Part shown: piece by piece, positions 5,625-11,048 of the stretch
Numbering within the stretch: position 1 is the first letter of the stretch
Layout of the letters: each line of letters starts with the position of its first letter
NCBI GenBank assembly: GCA_030601965.1
Contig: JAUWAR010000038.1
Coordinates: 1 to 11,096, forward strand
Length of the DNA: 11,096 nt
Direction: 5' to 3'
From: a bacterium
GTDB lineage: Bacteria > Hydrothermota > UBA3073 > JACQXS01 > JAUWAR01
Made by a program: the position numbers and the translations under genes
Notes under the pieces: generated by a model
Told to the model about the DNA's origin: nothing
The model's input: only the letters and a program-made list of their open reading frames with translations
Database searches by the model: none

Positions 5625-6938
5625 TTATCCTCTTCTTCCTCTAATCCTTCCCTTTTTTATAAAGCCATCATAATGTCTCATAATGAGCTGCGATTCTATC
5701 TGTCGGACAGTATCAAGGACGACACCTACGGTTATAATAATTGATGTACCTCCAAAAAAGAACGGCACATTAAGTTTATTTATGACATATATTGGAAAGA
5801 TTGCAACAGCGGCAAAAAATAATGCCCCTGGTAATGTGATACGTGCGAGGACCTTGTCTATATAAGAAGCGGTAGATGTGCCTGGTCTTATACCTGGAAT
5901 AAAACCACCATATTTTTTCATATTATCTGCAAGGTCCGTAGGATTGATAACAACAGCAGTATAGAAGTAGGCGAAAAAGACGATGAGCATAGCATAAATA
6001 ATATTATATAACCAATGACCTGGTTTAAAGAACATACCTATTTCTGTAGCAATTTGAGAAGTGGGGAGAAAGGTCGTAATCGTTGCTGGGAACATAAGCA
6101 TAGATTGAGCGAAGATTATGGGTATTACGCCGGCGGTATTAACATTCAAGGGTATATGAGTGGATCTGCCACCATATATTTTCCTTCCTATGACTCTTTG
6201 TGCGTATTGGACAGGGATACGACGCTGTGCCTGGGTAACAAAGACTATGGCTGCCATAACACCTATCATAACTACTATAAAGAAGAGAAATTCTACGATA
6301 GTTAATGCCCCTGTTCTCAACATTCTGATAGTATTCAGTCCTGAAGTTGGGAATGTAGCAACAATACCAATCATTATGATGAGGGAGATACCGTTTCCAA
6401 TACCTTTTTCTGTTATAAGTTCTCCGAGCCACATTATAAATATAGTACCTGTTGTAAGAGTGAGTATTGCAAGGAGTCTGAATGCAAAACCAGGATGAGG
6501 GATAACAGCTTCTCCTGCAATGCCTCTCATGCTTTCCATAAAGATAGCAACACCGAGACCTTGAATTATACATATACCGACGGTAAGATACCTTGTATAT
6601 TGTGTAATTTTACGTCTGCCTTCTTCTCCTTCTCTTTGTATTCTTTGAATAGCAGGCATAGCGGCTCCGAGAAGTTGGAAGATAATAGATGCTGATATAT
6701 AAGGCATAATACCAAGGGCAAATATAGTACCTCTGGAAAGTCCACCACCGACAAATATATCAAAGAGTCCGAACATTGTATTTCTTGCAGTTTCAAAGAA
6801 GCCGATCAATGCCTTTGCATTTATACCTGGACAGGGTATATGATTTCCAAGCCGATATATAGCAAGTATAGCAATGGTAAAAAGAAGCTTATTTCTTAAA
6901 TCGGGAATTTTGAAACAGGCTTTTATTTTTTCAAACAT
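5625..6938 (-). CDS. secY: Protein translocase subunit SecY
   Basis: A 437-residue channel subunit of the SecYEG translocon in the inner membrane, with about ten membrane segments. The start MFEKIKACFKIPDLRNKLLF is typical, followed by the plug region near residues 37-70. GIMPYISASIIFQLL (77-90) belongs to TM2. GNGISLIIMIGI (181-192) follows the G-E-x-I-T-E-x-G-I-G motif. The cytosolic loop YGGFIPGIRPGTSTASYID (343-361) is the conserved SecA/ribosome contact. The C-terminus is short and basic (KKGRIRGRRG). The palindromic element 6948-7016 ends nine bases before the ATG, leaving no recognisable Shine-Dalgarno sequence. Confidence 0.98.
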   Translation of the reverse strand: MFEKIKACFKIPDLRNKLLFTIAILAIYRLGNHIPCPGINAKALIGFFETARNTMFGLFDIFVGGGLSRGTIFALGIMPYISASIIFQLLGAAMPAIQRIQREGEEGRRKITQYTRYLTVGICIIQGLGVAIFMESMRGIAGEAVIPHPGFAFRLLAILTLTTGTIFIMWLGELITEKGIGNGISLIIMIGIVATFPTSGLNTIRMLRTGALTIVEFLFFIVVMIGVMAAIVFVTQAQRRIPVQYAQRVIGRKIYGGRSTHIPLNVNTAGVIPIIFAQSMLMFPATITTFLPTSQIATEIGMFFKPGHWLYNIIYAMLIVFFAYFYTAVVINPTDLADNMKKYGGFIPGIRPGTSTASYIDKVLARITLPGALFFAAVAIFPIYVINKLNVPFFFGGTSIIITVGVVLDTVRQIESQLIMRHYDGFIKKGRIRGRRG

Positions 6939-6947
6939 AATTTAGTT

Positions 6948-7052
6948 GTCATTGTGAGCGTTAGCGAAACAATCCCATCCTTAAGATTGCTTCGTCGCTT
7001 TGCTCCTCGCAATGACCCTGTGTGTTAGATTCTTCGTTCCACTCAGAATGAC
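6948..7052. repeat. Compound GTCATT-ended repeat across the rplO-secY junction
   Basis: On the minus strand, a half-element GTCATTCTGAGTGGAACGAA (starting at 7052) is followed by a complete palindrome from GTCATTGCGAGG (7016) to CACAATGAC (6948). The palindrome arms are about 6985-7016 and 6948-6974 and pair imperfectly. The rplO stop codon lies between the arms. Both parts resemble the two halves of 4833-4912. The element supplies the end of the L15 protein and the leader of secY. Confidence 0.8.
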
Positions 7053-7403
7053 CTTACCTCCACTGGCTTCTATGTTTTCTTTAGCAGATTTGCTGAAGGC
7101 ATCTGCCTCAACAGTAATAGGTTTTTTAATCTCACCATCACCCAAAATTTTAAGAGGTCGTTTTTTATCTATTTTTTTGACTTTGAGGTTATTCAGGTCT
7201 TTTAGATTTACAACCTGATATTCTTTTCTATTTCTGTTTTTAAAGCCTCTTTTAGGAATTCTTCTTATGAGTGGCATTTGTCCACCCTCAAACCAGGCAC
7301 GTGTTTTTGAACCAGACCTTGACTTTTGTCCTTTTGTTCCTCTGCCTGATGTCTTGCCACAACCGGCAGCAGGACCTCTGCCAACTCTTTTTCTTTTTTT
7401 CAT
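6981..7403 (-). CDS. rplO: 50S ribosomal protein L15, both ends altered by repeats
   Basis: A 140-residue protein. Recognisable L15 features are the start RKRVGRGPAAGCGKTSGRGTKGQKSRSG, the segment GGQMPLIRRIPKRGF (40-54), and the end AFSKSAKENIEASGGKV (102-118). Three things differ from typical L15. The usual N-terminal arm of about ten residues (of the type M-L-L-P--GS) is missing, with an in-frame TAA nine bases before the ATG. The segment between LKDLN and KILGDG is about 15-20 residues shorter than usual. Residues 118-140 (VILSGTKNLTHRVIARSKATKQS) are encoded by repeats 6948-7052. L15 is a late-assembling 50S protein, so the core probably still works; the tail is presumably tolerated or cleaved. 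Confidence 0.95.
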   Translation of the reverse strand: MKKRKRVGRGPAAGCGKTSGRGTKGQKSRSGSKTRAWFEGGQMPLIRRIPKRGFKNRNRKEYQVVNLKDLNNLKVKKIDKKRPLKILGDGEIKKPITVEADAFSKSAKENIEASGGKVILSGTKNLTHRVIARSKATKQS

Positions 7404-7417
7404 AATGGATTATTATT

Positions 7418-7443
7418 GGGATTTGATAAATCAAACCCCTACA
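7418..7443. repeat. CTACA-ended hairpin repeat in the rpmD-rplO gap
   Basis: The copy reads GGGATTTGATAAATCAAACC followed by CCTACA, with TTTGAT/ATCAAA arms. It matches 473-498. The rpmD stop codon TAG is part of its GTAGGGG end on the mRNA strand. It takes up 22 of the 35 bp before rplO, directly upstream of the truncated L15 start. Confidence 0.7.
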
Positions 7444-7630
7444 CTTTTTCCACCTTTACCAGCTCTCTCACTCTGTTGACCATTCCAAGAATCTCAGGAC
7501 TCTCTTTATGGGTTACTGAATGATGCATCTTTCTTATTCCTAACGCCTTCATTGTCCGCTTCTTCTTATAATTGGAGCCAATCACACTCTTTGTTTGCGT
7601 AATTTTTATCATTGATATAGACTTAGTCAT
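7439..7630 (-). CDS. rpmD: 50S ribosomal protein L30
   Basis: A 63-residue protein from ATG 7630, which overlaps the rpsE stop as ATGA. A second in-frame ATG at 7612 would give 57 residues and align slightly better with the usual K-I-T start. The core IKITQTKSVIG, the segment KALGIRKMHHSV, and the end GMVNRVRELVKVEKV are characteristic. L30 binds 23S rRNA; it is missing from several bacterial lineages (for example CPR bacteria and Cyanobacteria), so its presence is taxonomically informative. Its stop codon lies within the repeat 7418-7443. Confidence 0.95.
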   Translation of the reverse strand: MTKSISMIKITQTKSVIGSNYKKKRTMKALGIRKMHHSVTHKESPEILGMVNRVRELVKVEKV

Positions 7631-8136
7631 TTTGATTTTCGTAATTTGGCTATCTCTTCTTTTGTTCTGAGATTAGAAAGACCGTTTATGGTTGCCTTTG
7701 CGAGATTAGTAATAGTATTTGAACCCAGCGACTTTGTAAGGATATCTTTGATGCCACCAAGTTCTAATATAGCCCTTATGGGGTCACAGGCAATTATCCC
7801 TGTGCCTTCTGATGCTGGTCGGAGAAGCACCTTCGCGGCTCCACATTTGCCCAGAATTCGGTGTGGGATAGTATTACCTCTTAACTTGAGGTCTATAATG
7901 TTCCTTCTGGCAGACTGGCTCGCCTTGCGCGATGCAGCGGGAAGTTCAGCCGACTTTCCAAAACCAACACCAACATGCCTATTCCTGTCTCCAACAACTA
8001 CACAACAGGATATCTTAAGTTTCTTGCCACCTTTTACGACTTTTGCTACTCTATTTACGCCTATTAACCTTTCTTCAAACTCCTCCATTGCCGCACTTTG
8101 CTGAGCCGCTTTGTTTTTTATATTTTCTCTATCCAT
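7627..8136 (-). CDS. rpsE: 30S ribosomal protein S5
   Basis: A 169-residue protein. The N-terminal double-stranded-RNA-binding-like domain (about 18-85) contains ERLIGVNRVAKVVKGGK, VVVGDRNRHVGVGFGKS and ELPAASRKA. The C-terminal S5 domain (about 95-165) contains GAAKVLLRPASEGTGIIA and GIKDILTKSLGSNT. S5 lies at the mRNA entry side of the 30S and contributes to decoding accuracy and helicase activity. A 17-residue Ala/Gln-rich leader precedes the core. It lies 14 bp after rplR and overlaps rpmD by four bases. No clear Shine-Dalgarno site precedes it. Confidence 0.98.
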   Translation of the reverse strand: MDRENIKNKAAQQSAAMEEFEERLIGVNRVAKVVKGGKKLKISCCVVVGDRNRHVGVGFGKSAELPAASRKASQSARRNIIDLKLRGNTIPHRILGKCGAAKVLLRPASEGTGIIACDPIRAILELGGIKDILTKSLGSNTITNLAKATINGLSNLRTKEEIAKLRKSK

Positions 8137-8150
8137 TTAATATACATATA

Positions 8151-8480
8151 TCAAAATTTGAGTTTTCCTTTGCGGGCTCCCTCTGCAAGGGCTTTTACCC
8201 TTCCGTGATACTTGTATCCTCCTCTATCAAAAACCACATACTCAATGTGTTTCTTTTTGGCTCTCTTGCCAAGTATTTTACCACATTCCTCTGCCTGTTC
8301 TATCCTGGAACCTTTGTTAAGACCAAAACTCGTTGCAGAAGCAATAGTGTGTCCTTTTGTATCATCAATAAGTTGTGCATAGACATATTTGAGACTTCTG
8401 TAAACAGAGAGTCTGGGTCTTTTTTTAGTCCCTCTTATCTTAGTTCTTATCCTCTGGTGCCTTTTTTCTCTACCTGTCAT
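8151..8480 (-). CDS. rplR: 50S ribosomal protein L18
   Basis: A 109-residue protein from ATG 8480 (MTGREKRHQRIRTKIRGT...), containing RPRLSVYRSLKYVYAQLIDD, YVVFDRGGYKYHGRVKALAEGARKGKLKF and the typical end. L18 carries 5S rRNA into the central protuberance with L5. The start is ambiguous. ATG 8480 makes the protein about seven residues shorter than usual at the N-terminus. ATG 8516 adds MFFARSEKHHSS, but those codons lie in a 29-bp perfect hairpin (8489-8517). The only SD-like sequence, GAGGAG, is in the hairpin loop, about 19 bases from ATG 8480. A vestigial-looking second start (8520-8561) lies further upstream. Confidence 0.96.
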   Translation of the reverse strand: MTGREKRHQRIRTKIRGTKKRPRLSVYRSLKYVYAQLIDDTKGHTIASATSFGLNKGSRIEQAEECGKILGKRAKKKHIEYVVFDRGGYKYHGRVKALAEGARKGKLKF

Positions 8481-8488
8481 ACTGCTAT

Positions 8489-8517
8489 GATGTTTTTCGC
8501 TCCTCGCGAAAAACATC
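8489..8517. repeat. 29-bp perfect hairpin upstream of rplR
   Basis: The arms GATGTTTTTCGC (8489-8500) and GCGAAAAACATC (8506-8517) are perfect 12-bp complements with a five-base loop, TCCTC. On the mRNA strand the loop is GAGGA, so an SD-like sequence is displayed at the hairpin tip. The other arm supplies an in-frame ATG (8516) for rplR. No T-run follows it, and the downstream gene is essential, so a terminator is unlikely. Confidence 0.8.
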
Positions 8518-8519
8518 GG

Positions 8520-8561
8520 TCAAAAATAACTTATTCTCTTATGATTTCTTTTTCTAGTCAT
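8520..8561 (-). pseudogene. Possible vestigial second start of rplR (13 codons)
   Basis: A short reading frame, MTRKRNHKRISYF then TGA, begins eight bases after the rplF stop. It resembles the start of rplR (MTGREKRHQRIRT); at DNA level AGAGAATAAG here corresponds to AGAGGATAAG in rplR. It is separated from rplR by the 29-bp hairpin. It could be the remnant of the original rplR start after a repeat insertion with partial duplication, a short leader peptide, or a chance Lys/Arg-rich frame. The homology is weak and rests on my alignment only. Confidence 0.35.
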
Positions 8562-8569
8562 CAACCTAC

Positions 8570-9112
8570 TTATACTGCCTTTTTCCCTTGTTTTCGGCGA
8601 ACAAATTCGCCCATATACCTTATTCCTTTTCCTTTATATACCTCAGGTTTTTTGAAATCTCTTATCTTGGAGGCGACAACACCGACTAACTGCTTGTCAA
8701 CTCCTTTTACCACCATTGTCTGTGGATTGGTTATTTTGATGTCTATTGCCTCTGGCGGCTCATAAATAATAGGGTGGGAATAACCGAGTTTTATTTTCAA
8801 TTTTCTTCCATCCATTTCTGCTCTATAACCTGTTCCTACAATCTGAAGAGTCTTTTCAAATTCTTTTTGTACACCAATTACCATATTGTTAATAAGACTA
8901 CAGGTCAAGCCTGTCAGGGCTCTAATTCCCGATTTTGCTCTGGCGGAATTAGAGCCTGATGCCTGGATTATCACTTCATTATTCCTAATTTCTATTTTCA
9001 TATCTTTTCTAAATTCTTTTGTAATTTTACCCTTAACACCTTCAACAGTAACTCTATTGTCTTGAATAGTAACTTTGACTCCTTCAGTAATTGGTATTGG
9101 TTTTTGTCTCAT
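8570..9112 (-). CDS. rplF: 50S ribosomal protein L6
   Basis: A 180-residue protein from ATG 9112 (MRQKPIPITEGVKVTIQDN). It contains two L6 repeats and the conserved C-terminal segment RDFKKPEVYKGKGIRYMGEFVRRKQGK. L6 lies near the sarcin-ricin and L7/L12 stalk region of the 50S. ATG 9112 lacks about three residues of the usual MSRIGKKPIPI start. An upstream in-frame ATG at 9139 would add MNYQLLTIL, encoded by the heptamer repeat. No Shine-Dalgarno site is visible for either start, because the repeat 9119-9190 runs almost to the gene. Confidence 0.97.
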   Translation of the reverse strand: MRQKPIPITEGVKVTIQDNRVTVEGVKGKITKEFRKDMKIEIRNNEVIIQASGSNSARAKSGIRALTGLTCSLINNMVIGVQKEFEKTLQIVGTGYRAEMDGRKLKIKLGYSHPIIYEPPEAIDIKITNPQTMVVKGVDKQLVGVVASKIRDFKKPEVYKGKGIRYMGEFVRRKQGKKAV

Positions 9113-9118
9113 TAAAAT

Positions 9119-9190
9119 AGTTAATAGTTGATAGTTCATAGTTCATAGTAAAAAAATCATCTACTATGAACCAATAACTATGAACCATTT
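9119..9190. repeat. Heptamer array plus hairpin, rpsH-rplF gap
   Basis: Four heptamers (AGTTAAT, AGTTGAT, AGTTCAT, AGTTCAT) at 9119-9146 are followed by a spacer and inverted units. GTTCATAGTA (9141-9150) pairs perfectly with TACTATGAAC (9162-9171), and ACTATGAACC recurs at 9178-9187. The segment 9126-9196 matches 9588-9658 at 69 of 71 positions. It directly follows the rpsH stop codon and fills almost the whole gap to rplF. Confidence 0.85.
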
Positions 9191-9577
9191 TTACCATATA
9201 TAGGCGAGGACTTCGCCTCCAAGTTTTCGTTCTTTAGATTGTTTATCAGAAAGAATGCCTTTTGGAGTTGAAAGTATTGCAATGCCAAGTCCATCTAAAA
9301 CCATAGGAATATCCTTATAACCTCTATAAACTCTTCTTGAAGACTTACTTACGACTTCAAGATGAGTAAGGACAGGAACATCTTTAAAAATTATCTGGAG
9401 AATTCCCTGAGGCCCGCCTCGCAGTTTTTTATCCTTCTGAACTTTATAGTCTCTGATATAGCCTTGGTCTTTTAAGACTTTAGCGATGCCAATCTTTACT
9501 TTTGAACAGGGAATATCCACTGTAGTCTTTCCTCTCATCAAAGCATTTCTTATTCTTGTGAGCATATCAGCAACCAT
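9191..9577 (-). CDS. rpsH: 30S ribosomal protein S8
   Basis: A 128-residue protein from ATG 9577 (MVADMLTRIRNALMRGKTTVDIP). It carries the S8 C-terminal signature STPKGILSDKQSKERKLGGEVLAYIW. S8 is a primary 16S rRNA-binding protein and, in E. coli, the translational repressor of the spc operon. Residues TNMVADML align with the usual TDPIADML, so the ancestral start lay one or two codons further upstream, where the heptamer repeat now begins. An alternative in-frame ATG at 9601 within the repeat would give 136 residues (MNYQLSTN added). No Shine-Dalgarno site is visible. The gene sits between two nearly identical direct repeats (9126-9196 and 9588-9658). Confidence 0.97.
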   Translation of the reverse strand: MVADMLTRIRNALMRGKTTVDIPCSKVKIGIAKVLKDQGYIRDYKVQKDKKLRGGPQGILQIIFKDVPVLTHLEVVSKSSRRVYRGYKDIPMVLDGLGIAILSTPKGILSDKQSKERKLGGEVLAYIW

Positions 9578-9580
9578 ATT

Positions 9581-9652
9581 AGTTGATAGTTGATAGTTCA
9601 TAGTTCATAGTAAAAAAACCATCCACTATGAACCAATAACTATGAACCATTT
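9581..9652. repeat. Heptamer array plus hairpin, rpsN-rpsH gap
   Basis: Units AGTTGAT, AGTTGAT, AGTTCAT and AGTTCAT (9581-9608) are followed by a seven-A tract, a short spacer, and the inverted units ACTATGAACC (9625-9634 and 9640-9649). It is the second copy of the element at 9119-9190, with two C/T differences over 71 bp. It starts right after the rpsN stop codon and ends three bases before the chosen rpsH start. Confidence 0.85.
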
Positions 9653-9838
9653 TTACCAGCTTGCTTTTCGGACTCCAGGAATTTGTCCCTCAAGTGCAAG
9701 CTTTCGGAAACAGATTCTGCAGATACCAAATTTTGTATAATAGCCTCTACTTCTACCACAAATCAGGCATCTGTTATACTTTCTAACTTTATATTTTGGT
9801 TCTTTTTTCTGCTTATTTATCCAACATTTCTTAGCCAC
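9653..9838 (-). CDS. rpsN: 30S ribosomal protein S14, zinc (type Z) form
   Basis: A 61-residue short S14 with a GTG start. The zinc ribbon C24-x2-C27 and C40-x2-C43 is intact, and the end (RKLALEGQIPGVRKASW) is the family's. S14 lies in the 30S head and assembles late. The short zinc type is the ancestral form, common outside Proteobacteria; no zinc-free long copy is in the window. Its start overlaps the rplE stop by eight bases, so translational coupling is likely, and there is no independent ribosome binding site. Its TAA is immediately followed by a heptamer/hairpin repeat. Confidence 0.98.
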   Translation of the reverse strand: MAKKCWINKQKKEPKYKVRKYNRCLICGRSRGYYTKFGICRICFRKLALEGQIPGVRKASW

Positions 9839-10376
9839 GATTTTTAAATGGCATTCCGAACAAGGATAGGAGTTCGTATGCCTCGTTATCTTTTTCTGTG
9901 GTTATGCATATTGTAATATCCATACCAAGAATAGATTTCACAGCATCGGGTTTAATCTCTGGAAATATCGTCTGCTCGGAGATTCCAAAATTATAATTAC
10001 CTTTTCCATCAAAAGAAGATGGATTTAAGCCCCTAAAGTCTCTAATTCTTGGAATAGCGAAATTCATTAATCTATCAAAGAATTCATACATTTTATCTCT
10101 TCTGAGAGTCACTTTAACACCTATGGGCTTTCCTTCTCTGAGTTTAAATCCAGCAACAGATTTTTTTGCATTTACGATTATAGGTCTTTGACCTGTGATT
10201 TGAGAGATGATAGAAGTTGCTTCTTCTATAATTTTTGGATTTTGTATAGCCTCACCAAGACCCATATTGAGACATATTTTCTCTAATTCCGGGAGTTGAT
10301 AGAGATTCTTATAATCCAATTTCTTCTTAAGTTTAGGAATTATTTCTTTTTGGTAAAGTGCTTTTAATCTATTCAT
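9831..10376 (-). CDS. rplE: 50S ribosomal protein L5
   Basis: A 181-residue protein from ATG 10376; a TTG one codon earlier is also possible. The conserved segments are LEKICLNMGLGEA, ITGQRPIIVNAKKSVAGFKLREG, IGVKVTLRRDKMYEFFDRL, and the strongly conserved block from IPRIRDFRGL through NYNFGISEQTIFPEI. L5 binds 5S rRNA together with L18 in the central protuberance and touches S13 and P-site tRNA. It overlaps rplX by eight bases upstream and rpsN by eight bases downstream, in contrast to the repeat-filled gaps further on. Confidence 0.98.
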   Translation of the reverse strand: MNRLKALYQKEIIPKLKKKLDYKNLYQLPELEKICLNMGLGEAIQNPKIIEEATSIISQITGQRPIIVNAKKSVAGFKLREGKPIGVKVTLRRDKMYEFFDRLMNFAIPRIRDFRGLNPSSFDGKGNYNFGISEQTIFPEIKPDAVKSILGMDITICITTEKDNEAYELLSLFGMPFKNRG

Positions 10377-10680
10377 CAATAAGTTCGTTACATTTTTTGC
10401 AGGTTCTTGCTCTCTTGTTTTCTATTCTTATCATTTTCACTTTTGTTGGCTCTCCACATTTTGGACATATTAAACTAAGATTTGAGAGATGAACAGAACC
10501 TTCTTTTTTAAGTCTTCCTGCCGGTTCATGAGGTTCTTTAGGTCTTGTGTGTTTTATCTGAAAGTTTATACCTTCAACTATACATCTATTACTTTTCCCT
10601 ATTATCTGCAAGACTTTACCTTGTTTACCTCTATCCTCGCCGAGTATTAGTTTAACGATATCATTTTTTTTAATTTTCAT
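10369..10680 (-). CDS. rplX: 50S ribosomal protein L24 (with zinc-ribbon cysteines)
   Basis: A 103-residue protein. The KOW motif lies near residues 5-30 (KNDIVKLILGEDRGKQGKVLQI), followed by VEGINFQIKHTRP. The C-terminal half has C72-P-K-C75 and C94-K-K-C97, a probable zinc ribbon present in many but not all bacterial L24 proteins. L24 is an assembly initiator of the 50S that binds the 5' part of 23S rRNA near the tunnel exit. The ATG overlaps the rplN stop as ATGA. Confidence 0.98.
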   Translation of the reverse strand: MKIKKNDIVKLILGEDRGKQGKVLQIIGKSNRCIVEGINFQIKHTRPKEPHEPAGRLKKEGSVHLSNLSLICPKCGEPTKVKMIRIENKRARTCKKCNELIDE

Positions 10681-11045
10681 ACGACTTCTGGTGCAAGGGA
10701 TGCGATTTTCATAAACTTTCTTTCTCGCACCTCTCGCGCAACTGGTCCAAACACGCGTGTGCCTACTGGTTCTTTATTAGCAGTAATAAGAATACAGGCA
10801 TTATCATCAAATCTAATATAACTTCCATCCTTTCTATGATACTCTTTTTTTGTCCTGACAATTACAGCTTTATGCATGGTTCCTTTTTTTATTTGACTGT
10901 TTGGCATAGCATCTTTGACTACTATAGTAATGATATCGCCAACTGCTGCATATCTTCTTTTAGTCCCACCGGGGACCTTTATGCACATAGCAATCTTGGC
11001 ACCTGAATTATCTGTAACACTCAATCTCGTATATTCCTGAATCAT
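10677..11045 (-). CDS. rplN: 50S ribosomal protein L14
   Basis: A 122-residue protein, the standard L14 length. It starts MIQEYTRLSVTDNSGAK and contains GGTKRRYAAVGDIITIVVKDA, KAVIVRTK, the segment GSYIRFDDNACILI, and the end GTRVFGPVAREVRERKFMKIASLAPEVV. L14 forms part of the subunit interface with L19 and contacts 16S rRNA helix 14. It is the most upstream gene visible; in the standard order rpsQ would precede it beyond the window. A heptamer repeat sits immediately upstream, and no Shine-Dalgarno site is seen. Confidence 0.99.
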   Translation of the reverse strand: MIQEYTRLSVTDNSGAKIAMCIKVPGGTKRRYAAVGDIITIVVKDAMPNSQIKKGTMHKAVIVRTKKEYHRKDGSYIRFDDNACILITANKEPVGTRVFGPVAREVRERKFMKIASLAPEVV

Positions 11046-11048
11046 TAA

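Noticed and set aside
6139..6573. Long alternative frame antisense or out of phase within secY
   Set aside because: It is rich in Tyr, Ser, Arg and Cys, lies wholly inside the well-supported secY gene, and has no family signature.
8043..8765. Plus-strand 240-codon open frame over rpsE, rplR and rplF
   Set aside because: It is fully antisense to three conserved ribosomal genes and reads as Ser/Phe/Leu-rich shadow coding.
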